DNA from: Diaporthe sp. PMI_573
Taxonomy: Eukaryota; Ascomycota; Sordariomycetes; Diaporthales; Diaporthaceae
Reading direction: 5' to 3'
Assembly (NCBI GenBank): GCA_021399435.1
Contig: JAJTUP010000022.1
Location: 1 to 64,000 of the forward strand
Length of the DNA stretch: 64,000 nucleotides
Part shown: piece after piece, positions 35,566 to 48,394 of the stretch
How positions within the stretch are numbered: the stretch's first letter is position 1
How the letters are laid out: each line of letters opens with the position of its first letter
The notes under the pieces: model-generated
Told to the model about the DNA's origin: nothing
The model's input: the letters and a program-made list of their open reading frames with translations, nothing else
Database searches by the model: none
Program-made: the position numbers and the translations under genes

Positions 35566-36690
35566 ATGGAGTACAATGTCGATCTCTCGCAACTTCACAC
35601 AGCACGTCCAATTCAATGGCAGACCGGGAATCACTCAGCAATGCCCACCAGTCCCACTTCGGCACTTTTCTTTTTGCCCGGACTCAATGGCGTGTTCCCT
35701 ACATGTCGTCGCACACCCAACTCCTACCCATCAATGACCGAACGACGAATTGGGATGGAAGGGCTGGATACGCCGATACCAAAACTTGGTGGCTCAACAG
35801 CCCACGGCTATCACCTCGCTAGGTTATGGCGCAAGTATATCAAGGTGCAGCAAATTTGCGCTCCCAAATCTTATTCGTCAAGTCGTTTCACATGCTCAAT
35901 TGCCGTTGTGGCATCGAGATTCCGGGAAACGTGGATATGTCCCGCAGGTGTGACACTCAGGTGCAGAGACACACCAGAGGTCTGTAATCAAGGGGACGAC
36001 ATTTCCTTTACCGAGGGCCCAATGCCCATCCAAGTCCCTGCCGCATGTGGCGTACGTCGTAGCCACGAACCACCTTCCCAAAAGTCCAGTTGGTGGCTGC
36101 AAATAAGCGAGTCCCCACGTTTCAAGATATCAGTTGACCATCCAGGGCAAAGCAGGGCAACAAAAATGACAGGCTCGAGCTCGTCAGAGCATGACACGAA
36201 ATTAACTCTCAAAGCTGAGTCTTCAGCATGCGTTTCAGGTAACGCAAACAGCAGTTGCACGTCGACAGTACAGCGACGTGCAAGTCCAAATTCAAAGTTC
36301 AAATCCACGGAGGGGCAGAACAGGGACACTACTGCCCCTGTGCCATTCACCCCTGACGGTGAGGGATGCCGCGATATCTCCTCGACGCCAATCGCGGCAC
36401 CTGGGCGCCGACAAGGGCTGTCAACGCTACCGATGCCACAGCATCGGGTCGCCTCTCTCCGCACCCGAAAGTCGCCCGCGATCCAGAGTACCATCCACTT
36501 TCGGCGCACCCCTGCTGGACAATCCGTCAGCACCGAGGCCACCAGGCGAGGATTTACCAATAAGTGCGGGACGTTATTTCGGCGACCAGAACGACGAGCG
36601 TCTGTTGCATGCCCTGTATGTCGAGAATGGCAAGGTCGTCGCTCGTCACGCTTGTTCGCACCTCGGCTAACGAGGCGCGGTCGTTCGTGA
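35566..36690 (+). CDS. unassigned 374-codon open frame
   Basis: Long open frame without introns in an otherwise gene-poor region. It is Ser/Arg/Thr-rich with no domain, signal peptide or membrane segment that I recognise. A 348-codon frame on the other strand (35988-37034) overlaps it over 700 bp with third codon positions facing each other, so at most one is likely real, the other being its shadow. The length is more than expected by chance at this base composition, but protein character is weak. Confidence 0.2.
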   Translation: MEYNVDLSQLHTARPIQWQTGNHSAMPTSPTSALFFLPGLNGVFPTCRRTPNSYPSMTERRIGMEGLDTPIPKLGGSTAHGYHLARLWRKYIKVQQICAPKSYSSSRFTCSIAVVASRFRETWICPAGVTLRCRDTPEVCNQGDDISFTEGPMPIQVPAACGVRRSHEPPSQKSSWWLQISESPRFKISVDHPGQSRATKMTGSSSSEHDTKLTLKAESSACVSGNANSSCTSTVQRRASPNSKFKSTEGQNRDTTAPVPFTPDGEGCRDISSTPIAAPGRRQGLSTLPMPQHRVASLRTRKSPAIQSTIHFRRTPAGQSVSTEATRRGFTNKCGTLFRRPERRASVACPVCREWQGRRSSRLFAPRLTRRGRS

Positions 36691-37034
36691 TTATCCACAT
36701 GCTGACCCTGAACCGCGGAAGCGAGGCCGGGCTGCCAACGTAGGGGAACCCACTGGGGCGCGGATCTGATCATACAACAGTTGATCCTCGTGGCCCCGTT
36801 GCTATCAGATATTCGCCGAGGGGCGGTGCGATGCCAAAATCTATTGTTGGGGCCTCCATCCACCTCTTTCAGGAGTTTCGTCCGAGATCCGCGCCCCGTG
36901 CCCTGAGATGCGTGGAGGGAGCTCCCGAGGCTAAGAACCCTAAAAATGTGAGGAAACTTTGGTAAACAATTGGACAGGCTCGAGGCCGCTTGTTTGACAC
37001 GCTGGCCCCGGAGTCGAACCCCTTCTGTGCACAC
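35988..37034 (-). CDS. unassigned 348-codon open frame, antisense to the previous one
   Basis: Open minus-strand frame overlapping the plus-strand frame above. Arg- and Ser-rich with no recognised motif. It could be the real member of the pair or an antisense shadow. No supporting splice structure or conserved features seen. Confidence 0.2.
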   Translation of the reverse strand: MCTEGVRLRGQRVKQAASSLSNCLPKFPHIFRVLSLGSSLHASQGTGRGSRTKLLKEVDGGPNNRFWHRTAPRRISDSNGATRINCCMIRSAPQWVPLRWQPGLASAVQGQHVDNHERPRLVSRGANKRDERRPCHSRHTGHATDARRSGRRNNVPHLLVNPRLVASVLTDCPAGVRRKWMVLWIAGDFRVRREATRCCGIGSVDSPCRRPGAAIGVEEISRHPSPSGVNGTGAVVSLFCPSVDLNFEFGLARRCTVDVQLLFALPETHAEDSALRVNFVSCSDELEPVIFVALLCPGWSTDILKRGDSLICSHQLDFWEGGSWLRRTPHAAGTWMGIGPSVKEMSSP

Positions 37035-39410
37035 CGCAGCCGGATGCTTCCATCCTCATTCCACGCAGGGATTGTGGAAGCTTTCCATGCGGTTTGAGGT
37101 TCGACACGCGAGCACGGACGTCGACGGGAGGGCCGAGTAGGATGTTTTACAGGCAGTATCATGCGCCCGACTGGCTTTCTGACATCATGCAGGTCACCAC
37201 CTGGACGGGTGCACGTTCGATCATACTCTGCATGATCACCATGGCGAATTGGAGGCGTCAAACCCGTAGATTTGATTTCCAATGAGGCGGTGACCATGTT
37301 GAATCAAGGTACATGAGTTCCAGCAACCTGCGTGTCCGCCTTGCCGCGGCATCCAAGGGTTCGCTCGCCTAATCCTCTGCAATTACATCCTCCCAGGGTC
37401 TACCACTCATCGAGAATGCCTGCTTCTTCTCTATTGACCTCACCAATAGCGATATCGTGGGTCCTGGATCCCCCCGAAAATCACCCTGGCTGACCCGCCC
37501 ATGGACTGAGCCACCCTGCCACCCAAAAGAACCCTCAGTCGACCCCAAAAAGTGACGACGCCTGAGCCGCAGGGCAGCCCCGGGGCCGCAAGGGCAAGGG
37601 CGGATATGGGACGACAAGGGGTCGCATGAATCTGCAGCCCACCGGGACAGATGAGCATGACTACGATCGTGGCAGGGCGAAAGCCTTTACGAATGCCCTA
37701 AACCATAGGAATGCTAATATTGCCATGCAGACTGGAATGAAATATTGCCAATAGTATAGACTGTGGGCCCGTCGCGATATTTTGGAGGGCGACAGGTGCG
37801 GCGATGCGATTAACGAGCCAGGCCTCCAAGGTCAAGAGATCCAATCACCCCCACCCCTATCGTCACCTATTGGTGCAGACACGAGCACCGGTAAACCAAT
37901 ATAGCTGGTGGCGCGTGGGTGACGTTGGTGTTCAGCCTTGTTCGCATGAGATGAATTTAGGGGGGGCGGCGCCATAACAGTTGGCTGCTGATACTAGTAC
38001 AGTAAGTGCACTACTGGGGAGTGAAGGTATTCGCCAGCATTGAGACTTGATCCGGAATTGGCCCCCCTTTGCGAATATCAAGTCTGATATTGCCCACACG
38101 AGTACAGCTTTGTTCAAGCAGCGGTCGTCTCGCATCATCTCGTCTTCTTGCTCGCGCATTGCTCGAGTTGGCAGGTGAGAGAGCGTTCTGAGCACTCTCT
38201 GGTGACGTGATGTGGTAGCCAGGTAGGGCGTGGCACGTGTGCAGTGAGTGCAGTGCAAATTACTCTCAGAAAAACAATGTGATGACATGATCCATTTTCC
38301 AGAAGACGTTACATGGGTGATCAACTTTAATCGGATCGTCAGGACAGGAGTGCGTTGGTGCGTGCTTTTCAGCGGGGACCCTCTTTTTGTACCGGTACTT
38401 TTTGGATGTCCCCCTCGGTTCGGTTCGGGGAAGGTTTTTGGTTTTGGGGGGGGGGGTGCCAACCTACAGGACCCAGGTCCACCAGCCCAGGTTCAGACTC
38501 CTGAAATAGTTCATTCAGGAGGGCCGAGCATCTTCTCAATTTTGTCTTGTCAGGGTGCAGTCTAAAAAAGGCGTTTCGGGGTAGGTCGATGCTGATGATG
38601 ATGATGCCAATGATGCTTGCTGATGGAGGCGAATGTTGTTGTGGGGGCGGCGAAGGGAACAAGGACGAAATCTGAAGAAGTGAAGGGCTGCTGCCGCTGT
38701 CTCAAGACGATAGCCGCATGCTGAACTGGGCAAGGCGCGGCCCCTGAAGGCTCGGCGGCTCGGTAAGCTCCGACGTCAGGCAGGAAAGCCAGAGAGCCTC
38801 GCCCTCGAGCCCGTTGGGCCGTTGAATTGAGACATCAGAGTGCGCGAGTCAAGAGTCGAGCTCCTGTAACAAGGACGGGGCTGGCCGGTGCTTGTGAAAA
38901 GGCAGATGGTTGTGAAAGGCAGCCAGCACTCACAGTGACATATGATAACGATAATGATAGTGCAATGCGGGGTGGATTGTGAAGAGACACTGGGCACTAG
39001 CAGATCCGAGTGTGTTGCCTGCGGTCGTCTGTTAATCTGGACTCCGACCTCGTCAGGGCCGATCGCGGGGCACGCCACTCGCAGGCTCCTTCACTTCAGC
39101 TAGCTCTAGCATATCAATTCAGACCCGTCAGTCCCGTGAGACAATCCAAAAAAAATATCCACCTACAAGCTCTAACTCAACAACAAACTATACGAACATT
39201 TTGACATCGGCCACGGTTTTGGTTCAAACGGCACAACCTTGTTGGTCTTGACCAGCATTGAAAAAAAAACAGGATCGCCATTGGGCATCGTGTGATCGCG
39301 CGTCCGGCACTTCCGCGCAGGACAGGGCTTTCGGACTCGCCAGTCCCTTCTTCACTTAACCTGCGACGACTGCCTCATCCACGGCGCCAACCAGGCTCCA
39401 CTCCCAGAGA
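37035..39410. other. gene-poor intergenic region
   Basis: No supportable gene. A GGAGTCGAACCCC string near 37011 resembles a tRNA B-box but does not fold into a T-arm. An 11-G run lies near 38446. Pyrimidine-rich sequence near 39080-39200 probably belongs to the promoter of the next gene. Confidence 0.45.
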
Positions 39411-39468
39411 GACACAAGCAGACACAGACACAGACACAGACACAGAGATAGAAACAGAAACAGACACA
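39411..39468. repeat. ACAGAC-rich 5' leader tract
   Basis: Tandem ACAGAC/ACAGAA hexamers ending 45 bp before the start codon of the next gene, so probably in its 5' untranslated leader. Confidence 0.7.
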
Positions 39469-39512
39469 ACAGTTAGACTTTTCGACAGCTCTCCACTTCG
39501 GCGTCGGTCACC

Positions 39513-40516
39513 ATGGCAGAGCTTCAGAACGCCAACCCTACCATCATCAACCTGTCTGAGCTCCCCACCCGGAGGCGGCAGAAGCAGAGCCAACGGCGCC
39601 CCGATGACGACCTCACCACCTTCTCGCCGAGGCCGCCCCACTGGGAGAAGGTCCTCCATGAGACCTTTGAGGGCTTCGAGAGCAAGTCCGTCTCGGACAG
39701 CTCCGATGCTGAGGACCCCATCGACGAGCAGGAAATCTTTGGTATGTGAACCGAGCCTACAAGTCCTCTGTCGCTTTTCTTCTCGGTGGGATATCCGCCA
39801 TGCACCCCTGTGCCCTGCAGTGCGCCACGCCAGCCCCGGGGCCAACAAGTCTTGCCGACTTTGTTTCATGGCTTTTCCGGTTGCTGCACACTTGCGGCCC
39901 AGGCCCCGATGCTGCCATTTCCCGGGAAGCGCAGCAGCTGGTTTCATGGGCCGTTGGCCTTCTGCTGTGTTAAGGTTCGGTTTCATTTCTCCCTGAGCCG
40001 GGCAGGGTCGAGGTCGTGTTCTAGAACGTGTAGCCGGCGGGCATTGGGCAATCATTTGTTTCACAGCTGCCTTCCAGAACATGGAACAGCTGACGTCTCA
40101 CAGATCTGATCTCCACGATTTCCGATCCGGAGCATCCCCTCACCCTAGGACAGCTCGCCGTTGTCAATCTTCCGGATATCCACCTTGATCCGCTCCCGGC
40201 CCCCGGGGTGGGGCCCAGCCTGGACACCGTGACCACGGTCACCATCGAGCTGACTCCCACGGTCAACCACTGCAGCCTTGCCACCATCATCGGCCTTGCC
40301 GTGCGTGTGCGACTTGAGGCCTGCCTGCCGCCAAACTACAGGGTCGACGTCTGCATGAAGGACGGCTCCCACGCGCAGGACGACCAGGTGAACAAGCAGC
40401 TCGCCGACAAGGAGCGCGTGGCTGCGGCCCTGGAGAACGACACTCTCAGGCGAACCCTGGACACCATGATGGAGACGTGCGTGAGCGGTTATGCCAAAGA
40501 CATTGACTCGCACTGA
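39513..40516 (+). CDS. CIA2: CIA2/MIP18-family protein, cytosolic Fe-S cluster assembly
   Basis: Predicted 213-residue subunit of the cytosolic iron-sulfur assembly targeting complex, which with Cia1 and Met18 delivers Fe-S clusters to cytosolic and nuclear apoproteins such as DNA polymerases and helicases. Exons 39513-39741 and 40104-40516 flank a 362-nt intron (GTATGT...TCACAG). The join reads QEIFDLISTISDPEHPLTLG, the family signature. After it come QLAVVNLPDI, VTIELTPTVNHCSLATIIGL (the conserved Cys of the domain) and NKQLADKERVAAALEN near the end. The first 76 residues are acidic and disordered, as in fungal homologues. The intron is long for this window. ATG choice is supported by the leader tract and by homologue length. 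Confidence 0.92.
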
Positions 40517-41024
40517 GTAACATCGACTCTTGACGTCGATTCGTGTGAGAGCAAGTCCCTACGACACAGTTCACAGGCGGACCCTAGGCACAGCCATGCC
40601 CCCGGCGCAGCGTTGCAGGTGCTCATGATGCCACGTCGTGGGCAAAAGGGGACTGCAACGCGGGAAAGCGAGCGTAGCCTACCTTTGACTATGCCGTCAC
40701 GAAATAGCAGAGCATCAATGCTACCGACCTTGAACCTCCTGCCACGCGCATGCGAGGATCAGCCTCCTGGGCATCCCCCGGCGCGAATGGCGGGGTTTCG
40801 AATCACCCGCCAAGTTTAAGCTTTTGGCCATGGAATGCGTCCGCTGTCTGGGCGGCTTGGGAAAATGGGTTTTGCTGGACGTGTCTGCAGCATTCGGACC
40901 GGGGCTTGGGTGATGCACATCGAGCACCAGCTGGCCCAGATTGCCGAATATGAATGCTTCGAGGGGGTGAGGGCTTTTCGAAACCTGGGTTGGGGTCTGC
41001 GCCATGGTGTATCATCCCAATGGG

Positions 41025-41025
<1 letters not shown>

Positions 41026-41060
<35 letters not shown>
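41026..41060. repeat. (CA)n microsatellite
   Basis: 35 bp of perfect CA dinucleotide repeat. Confidence 0.95.
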
Positions 41061-41063
<3 letters not shown>

Positions 41064-42980
41064 GGAGATCTTATGTACTTTGCATCCGAGCTATGTTAGA
41101 GAACTTTGGATCTGGTTTCTAGAATCCGGCTTGCCGCAATGCCCAGAAGCTAGACTACTTTCCTGGTATGGCGTGCTCAGCAGATTGCGAGGCCCTTTGG
41201 CCTTGGTTCTAATGTGTACGCACAATAATGTCTCTATTCCCTAGCTGTGTAGGCAGGGTAATCAGCCGCCGAGGCAGGCGGGCCAACGGAGAGGCAAGCT
41301 GTCTGCCAGCCTCTGCCACCGTTGTATTCCAGACCGCCCACGTCGTACCAAACAACAGGGTAGTATGGTACGCTAGGAACTGGGCTGGACTCACCCCTCG
41401 TGGCTTGTCCCGCGATCTATAACGCAGCACGTAGTAGTTTGTCTATGTGGTAATAACAAGCCTGGCGTGTGTGGATAACAGGCTTAACGTGCTTGGATCT
41501 AACGCGGCGCCATGCGGGCTGTTCCAGGTTTCTGGTCAGGGGCCCTGACATCGGCCGCCCAAGGACCCCCGATCCGATGCCCGGTGTGTACTTTTAACAC
41601 GCCTCTGGCGTTGCCAGCCCACCCAGTACCGAGAGCCCCATTCGCGATGGCCCTTTTCCACCTTTTTCCCACGCCCGCCTCACCTTGCCTGACCTGACCT
41701 GGGGATTGCCCCCTCGAGAGCCTCAAAAGCCGACGGGAAAGTCTTCACCACACCCACCCCGACACCCCCCCGATGCTACCTATATTTGGGCACGGAAACA
41801 GTAAGTGGAGGGAGGTGCGACGACAAGCAGCATGCACGCTCGCAATGCATGCGCACGCATCCGTCAACCGACCCAGCCCTATAGCAGTCACGACACAGGA
41901 AGTATAGACCAGACCAATTCAGCCAGTAAGGTCAAGGGCTCGCTCGATATGCTTTCCCCGTCCGATGTGTCTGCTTGCCCGCCGCCCTCCTCGCAATCCT
42001 CAGCTGCGACGAAACTAGCACAGCCAACCCAACATCAGCAAGCTTTTGTTCTGTGCGTCGGCCCTACCGAATGACACGCACAAAACGGAGGGTCTGATCT
42101 TCCTCTCGGCCACAGTCTTACCGCGGATCGACCCAAGATCGCGTGTCTCAGGTTCTTCCAGCAGCTTTCCATTTTCTACTCATTCGCCCATTCCTTTGCC
42201 CTGCCCCCGGTCAGAGAGCGATCACAATGCATTGGGTGACAGATTTAGAGCCATACCGGCGAACGCTCGATAAGGTTTTGCTTGGCGGAGGGCAGACCTT
42301 GTGGCACACTCTCCCTGAACAGAGGAAGGTCATTGTACACAGTAGTTACACACACTAGAATTGTACTTCCTTTCGTCCAGAGTTTCCTGCCTCCATCCCT
42401 CAATACCCTTTCCCAGCCCCTCACCCAAGGATGTGTGAGGTATCATTGCGAAACCACAATGGATACCTCTCTCGGTCCTGTTCGACGTGGGGGGTGGGCC
42501 AATGGGGGTGTCATCGCAACTGCCGCCCTGTTGCAGCAATGGACGGCACACGCTCACACACACCGCATCGATTGTTCCCTGGGGGTTCATAGAAAAGAAG
42601 AAACAGGAAAACAAAACATACCCTCTCTCTCTCTCTCGCAAAGCAAATTGAGGAATATTTCCCGAGGCCGCGGCCAGCGCCGCCTCAAGGCTTGCCTAGG
42701 AGGTCCCAATACGGCATCTCACGGTGTGCGGTGTGGACCTCACTTGCACCATCTACCTTGGATACATGGCACATCCCCGAGCATAACACGCAGCTGACAG
42801 ACCTGCACTACGTAGCCTAAAGATGGTCTGCAGTGCTAGCTGGCTTAGCATGCAAAAAGCCCTGGCTGGCAGTTGGCCCAACTACCTACCCGGGGCCCCC
42901 GTCAGCAGGCCAGCCCTAGGTTCTCCCCTCCACCCCGTTCAAAATAAGGTTCTACCTCGGCAAGACACAAGTCCCTCGAG

Positions 42981-43008
42981 GTACCTGCTGTACCTGCTGT
43001 ACCTGCTG
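42981..43008. repeat. (GTACCTGCT)3 tandem repeat
   Basis: Three perfect 9-bp units. Confidence 0.85.
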
Positions 43009-44793
43009 TCTCCCTTCTTTACCCTGGTCCTCTGAGACACTCTCTCCCAACCAGCTTCGCTCGTTGTAGAGGGCACCTGGGGGGGGGGGTCAAGGGGAAG
43101 GGGTCCAGGGGCTTTCAGCATGGTGTTGTCGAGGGATTGTTGCTTTTCTTTTCCCCACAAAAGGGAACAATATAGGAAGGGGGCAGGATAGTTAAAACAC
43201 CAAAGTACTGCGTAGAGAAGCCGCGGCCTTTTCCGATCACATTTCCAGAAGGAATCCGCCATCAGGAACACGACGCGCGAGCCTTCCTCAAGATGGTCTG
43301 GTTTCTCGACACTAGAGAAGCTTCTCTGGCATGGAACCTTGCAGCAACCTGGGGGAGTGGGTTGTGGGTTAGGTGGGTGGTACTGTGTACCGTAGTCTCG
43401 CTGTGTTGGGCATCCCTGGCATTGTTTGTGTGTGCATGTGCCCTGCGTGCATCGTCGTCGGTAAGCAAAAAGCCTGTGTGGACTACAGTACTTCTGTAGG
43501 GACGGGGGTACAACACGTAGCGCGGATGTGAGACGAACTCCGACGCCTGCTAGTCACTCTCAGGGTTCGATAATAACACAATGGCGGCTATTGAGCAGGA
43601 ATCCAAAATCATGGAAATGCAGGCCAGTTTGCCAGTCTAGCTACTCGGCAGTGTAAATTGCAGGCGGGGGTGGAGGGGGTTGGTTGTGGAGGTTGTTTGG
43701 AGGAGGACTGGGGGAGAAGAGGTGGGGAATTGGGGAGCGCCTGTGTGGCTGGCTCTCCTGCCCAAGTACCCAGGTACTCTGATCAATAAGGTAGACACTG
43801 TAGGTACAATACATACCTACACAGCACCACAGCCAGACAACAGGTACGCTACCACCGAACCGCACCCTCCCAACTGTCCGTCTTCAGGGGAATGCTTGCC
43901 TGTCCAAGCGAGTCCAAGGGAGGTTCTGGGGAGCCTGGGAGCCCAGCTGCCACAGCAATCAACGGCCGCACAGTAGGCGCTGGCGCCGTAGCAGCGGGCT
44001 TGCCCCCCTCGAGTCTCGACAAGGCGCTTCGAGTGGTGCGCTTGAGCCGGCTTGGATCTGTGCACCTGTCTGTCGGCCCTTCTGTGCGTCAGTCCCTGGT
44101 TGGGGAAGGAGGCACTGCTGATCCCTCTCCTTGTACCTGGGTTAAGTATACCCTGGATTTAGCAAAAATGGCAGGCGATTTTTGCCACCGGGGGCCCGAT
44201 CGGCGTATTTACCGGTAATATGTTTGTATATTTTCCCCCAAGTATGTGCGTAGGGGCATACGTATGCTAGTGTGTATATATCTAGGTACTGTATGCACTT
44301 TGTTGTTGTCCTTGTGTTTTGTACACTACTTGGCAGCAGACGGGCCGACTGTTTCTGCGCCCGGCGACCATAAATAGTGTCGCCGTCTCATCTGGATCCT
44401 GGTGGCAACGGCTGGCTGGCATCGGCAGGGTCACATTCATCTGTAACTGGAGACGCATGTCCAGTCCTTGTCAACATTTAGGTTGCATGCGGAGGCTTTC
44501 CCCCCTCTCTGCCTTCACAGCGGCAGGCCCGTACGCATCTACTGCACAAAGTATCAGGCGCGGGCTTAGGTACAGTGTGAGTGACTTTGGTGGTAAACTA
44601 CATCCCTTGGGCCTGAATCATCTTGGATGTTGGCCAAACCATGCTGAATTATTCTCCCGGAACTCCACTGCCATGCGACTCCAGGCTTGATTTTGCAACA
44701 CCGGACCGAGAATCTTAAAATCTCACAGCGGCTGGGCCGAATATCTGTTTGAAGTATGTTCGTAAACAGGAACACCCCAGCTCTTTTCCCCCA

Positions 44794-47700
44794 TTAGATG
44801 TCCCCCAGAGTACCGCCCTCGATCAGATCTTGGTAGAACTCGGGCTCTAAGAATTTGGCAACGGAAACGTCCTCGCTAAGGCCCTTCCTCCTGCGAGTCT
44901 TGAGGACGAAATCACGGGCCGTCGCCTGCGCGCTGGCCGGCTGCAAGGGCTTGATGACAATGTCCCTGTCGAGCGGGTCGCCCGGTACGATGCTCCATCT
45001 GTCAAATACCAAAGACAGCATGGCGCCCTCGGTGTTGATTCGCAGATCGGTCTCGAATCCGAAAGAGTCGATCACGGGTATCAGCCCGCTCACACGATAC
45101 AACGGGGTGCCCACGATCGGCCCGTCTTGGAGCACGTGTCCCCGCCGCCTCGCCAGGACTGTGTACAGGGACGATACCGCGTCCTGGTTTCCTGTCATCG
45201 ATACCGAGTACATTGGCTCCATCAGGCGGGGGGACGCCATGAGAAACGACGAGTAGCAAGCTCTTCGGGAAGTGGGGATCACCTGCCCTCCTCCCCGGAA
45301 AATCGCCTCGTCAGCCAGTGAAATGTCTGTAATCTTGAATTTTGTGTTGCGGATGGCTGCAGGTAGCGTTAGCGAGAGATCATACTTGCAGCTAAGTGTG
45401 CTGCTAGCTACACAGGATTGTGCAAGAATGTGACAGGCCACGACAGAAGTTGGGTAAAAGAGCTGACGCGACGGGCTTGGCAAGGGATTTAATCTCGTGG
45501 CTGCATTCACATGGGTCCGCGGGTACCGTTCCCCCCAACTGGAGGGGAGAGTGAGCTGACGGCAGCCGCTGACAGCATGAGACCTCACCGCACATCTTCC
45601 CACAGCCGTTACTGGTTTGGGAAGGCGGCCTAAACCCCAGATCGGCTCTTGGCCGGCAGTGATAACGGTAGTGGATGAGGAGGGCAGGTGTCAATGCCAT
45701 CCACGCGTACGGCAGCAACGACAGTAGGAGCAAAGATAGGAGTTAAAGTAGAGTACTTCTGCACTTACGTTCTTCACAGAGCGGCCCTTCTCGAGTGGCC
45801 CAGCTGAACCCCTGACGGATTGGCTCTTTCACTGTGTTCAGGAGTCGTTTGTCCACCTGTTGCAGATCCGAGTTAGCGATTCGTCAAGCGGAAGCGATGG
45901 CTGGCAACGTGCAGACTCTCTGACATCCCAGCTCACCTCAGGGACTTGGCAATTGCACTTACCTCGCCGGGGAGAGTATCATCTTGCAAGATGTTCGGAC
46001 CCATCTCGTCCGGGCCAAAGGCCCAGATGCTTCGGGCTGCCAACCTGTCCCACTCGTACTTGTCTTCGAAGTATTTGGCGATCTTGCGGATCGGCTCCTT
46101 GATGCTGACGGCCCCCAGTTCGATGTCCCTTGCGATGCCGTCCTCCAACGGCTCAGCCACCATAGTGATTTTGTTCTTCTTGTTTGGTGTTATGGCGTAG
46201 CACTTCGTCCGTGATTGTTCGACGACCGTCTCGCAGAATCGAGTGACGGGATCGGAGACCTTGATCTCCATATCCGCGTACAAGCGCCGCAGGTCGTGTA
46301 GCACGCAATCCATATAGAGCTCGCCCGTGCCCAGGATGATATGCTCGCCAGACTCCTCCACTTTGGTGTTGATCAAGGGGTAGCTCTTGTTGATTTTCCT
46401 TATGCCGTCAAGCATCTTCGGAAGCTCCGAAGGATTTATCGGCTCGACTGCGACCTTGAGAACTGACTCCGTAAAATGAGTGACGGGTTTGAAGATGTGT
46501 GCGTCTTCGTCATCCTCGAACTGCTTGTCGACGATGGTAGCAGTTTTGACAATGGAGTTGTCAACCCCACCGAGAAGGACCCAGTTTCCTGCTGGTACAC
46601 CGTCCACAGGAATGTTGTATCTCGTCTCTGCGATCCAAACATCTGATACTCGTGCCAGGGCCATGTCTTCCTCGTCTTCAAGTGAATAGCCCTCTCCCAG
46701 AACACGGACCTCCGCGCCCGGGCGAGCAATGCCACTCATTACACGACCCAGCGAGTAGAAGCTCTTAGCATCCGACGAGTTGAACAGCTTCGTGACGTAC
46801 ACGACCAATGGGCCATTTTGGTCACAGACTTTCATAGATTGCGCAACCTTCGCATCCAGCGGGCCAGTGTAGTACCGTTCGAGATGCCTCTCAGCTGCCT
46901 CAGCCGGGGAAGGAATGTGCTGCACGACCATGTCGACGAATGCTGTAGATGGGCCGAAAAACTGCTCGCATACCAATTTGAGCAGGACTTTGGCATCTGT
47001 CTTGTACTGTGACGGCTTGAGAGATATACCGAGAGGGCTCAGGGTTGCTTTCAGCCCCTCTGGGTTCTTGCTGATCGTGTGAGAATATAGCTTGTAGATG
47101 GGCTCCAGGATGAAGTTGAGGAATGACCTCTTGGCCCCCTCCTCAATCGCTTTCCTGGTGAATGAGCGCTTCCTTGGGTTGAAGAACACGTCACCCCACA
47201 GGCGCCGGGCAAGTTCTTCCGTGTTGACACCGCCAAAGCTGTCCGAGTACATCTTCGCAAACGACTGTAGGGTGAAGCACCAGCCCATATCAGAGCAAGC
47301 GAAGAGCACGTTGCCCTTCTCGGGGCTCAGCCGCCTCTCCTCTCCCCTTCCAGGTATTGTGTTCTCTATGACGGTGTTGACTTCCTCGACCACATGCCTC
47401 AGCTTGAAGTATGCGTCGTTAGGTGGCAATTTGAGCTCCAGGATAAGACGGTCCATCTTGTTGATGATGAGCGTCAAGGGTATGTCTTCCAGGACTGCGT
47501 GCCTGATTATCTGTTCCGTGTTGACCTGTACGCCTTCCACAACGTCAACCACGAGACAGACACCGTCCACGAGTCGTAATGATGCCGCAACCTCGTCCAC
47601 GAAGTTGACATGACCGGGGGTATCGATAATGTTGACAAGGTGTGATTTCCCCTTTGTGCTCTGCAGCACAAGGCTCATGGGCGATGCTTTCACGGAAAGG

Positions 47701-48394
47701 CCCCTGTCCCTTTCGATAACATGTACGTCGGTGTATCTCATTTGCTCGTCGCGGTTCTTGCCCGTGCGTTTCTCCAACCGGTCGTTGATATCGTGGGTTT
47801 CTAGTACCAGCATATCCATGAACGCCGTCTTGCCATGATGAAGGTGGCCTGCGAGAGCCACGTTCCGCGTCTGCTCGGGGAAGTTCATCAGGTCTGTCAT
47901 GAAGCCCCTGTCGAAGAATACAGGCGGCAGGTCGACCTCCTCCACGGTGAACTTCTTCTGCTCCACAGGCGCAATGATCGGCTCGGACAGAGGCTGGGCA
48001 TCCTCCTCCTGCACGAGCGTCTCGACGCCTTCTCCATATACCTGCGCTGCCGTCGGGTAGTATTGTTTATCTTCGTGGAGGACAACGGCGTTCGATGGGC
48101 CATCTGCAACCGAGGAAGTCAGCAAGGGTAGTTTGAAGTCGCATTGTGCATTGAGGTAGTAACGTACCATCTACCTCCATGAGCTCCTGGCCGGCTGCGC
48201 CTTGGTCGTCCTCGGCATATTCGTCGTCGTAGACATAATTGCCCGCGTCGACGCCATGCTGGGACTCGTCCTCTGATGCGTCGGCCTCCTCGCCAATAAA
48301 GTTGCCGAATCTGGGGAGGAATCAATTGTTAGCGGGGAACCGAGGGTCGCACGGGGATGGCGGCGTTCACGTACTCATCGTAGAGGTCATCCAT
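44794..48394 (-). CDS. SNU114: U5 snRNP GTPase Snu114 (116-kDa U5 protein)
   Basis: Predicted 984-residue EF-2-like GTPase of the U5 snRNP, which controls Brr2-driven U4/U6 unwinding and spliceosome disassembly in the nucleus. Five exons: 48394-48375, 48310-48168, 48103-45963, 45856-45769 and 45356-44794. The first exon codes only six residues plus two bases. An acidic N-terminus (residues 1-55, DDEYAEDD) is typical of Snu114 and absent from EF-2. GTPase motifs are GHLHHGKT (140-147), [10 protein letters not shown] and INKMDRL. EF-2-like domains II-V follow, with [17 protein letters not shown] near the C-terminus. Intron 4 (45357-45768) is 412 nt, unusually long here. It starts 656 bp from the divergent ERG10 gene. 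Confidence 0.96.

Larger units (their letters stand above)
40517..44793. other. 4.3-kb gene-poor region
   Basis: No gene recognised on either strand. Simple repeats: (AC)n at 41026-41060, CT run near 42620-42638, (GTACCTGCT)3 at 42981-43008, G runs near 43080-43090. Open frames are short, overlapping and without domains. The far end is the 3' flank of SNU114. Confidence 0.45.

Noticed and set aside
36990..37075. tRNA-like GGAGTCGAACCCC string
   Set aside because: The B-box resemblance does not extend to a T-stem, and no D-arm or acceptor stem pairs with it.
41026..41060. Runs of tandem sequence as a possible CRISPR array
   Set aside because: It is a plain CA microsatellite; no repeat-spacer pattern exists anywhere in this eukaryotic window.
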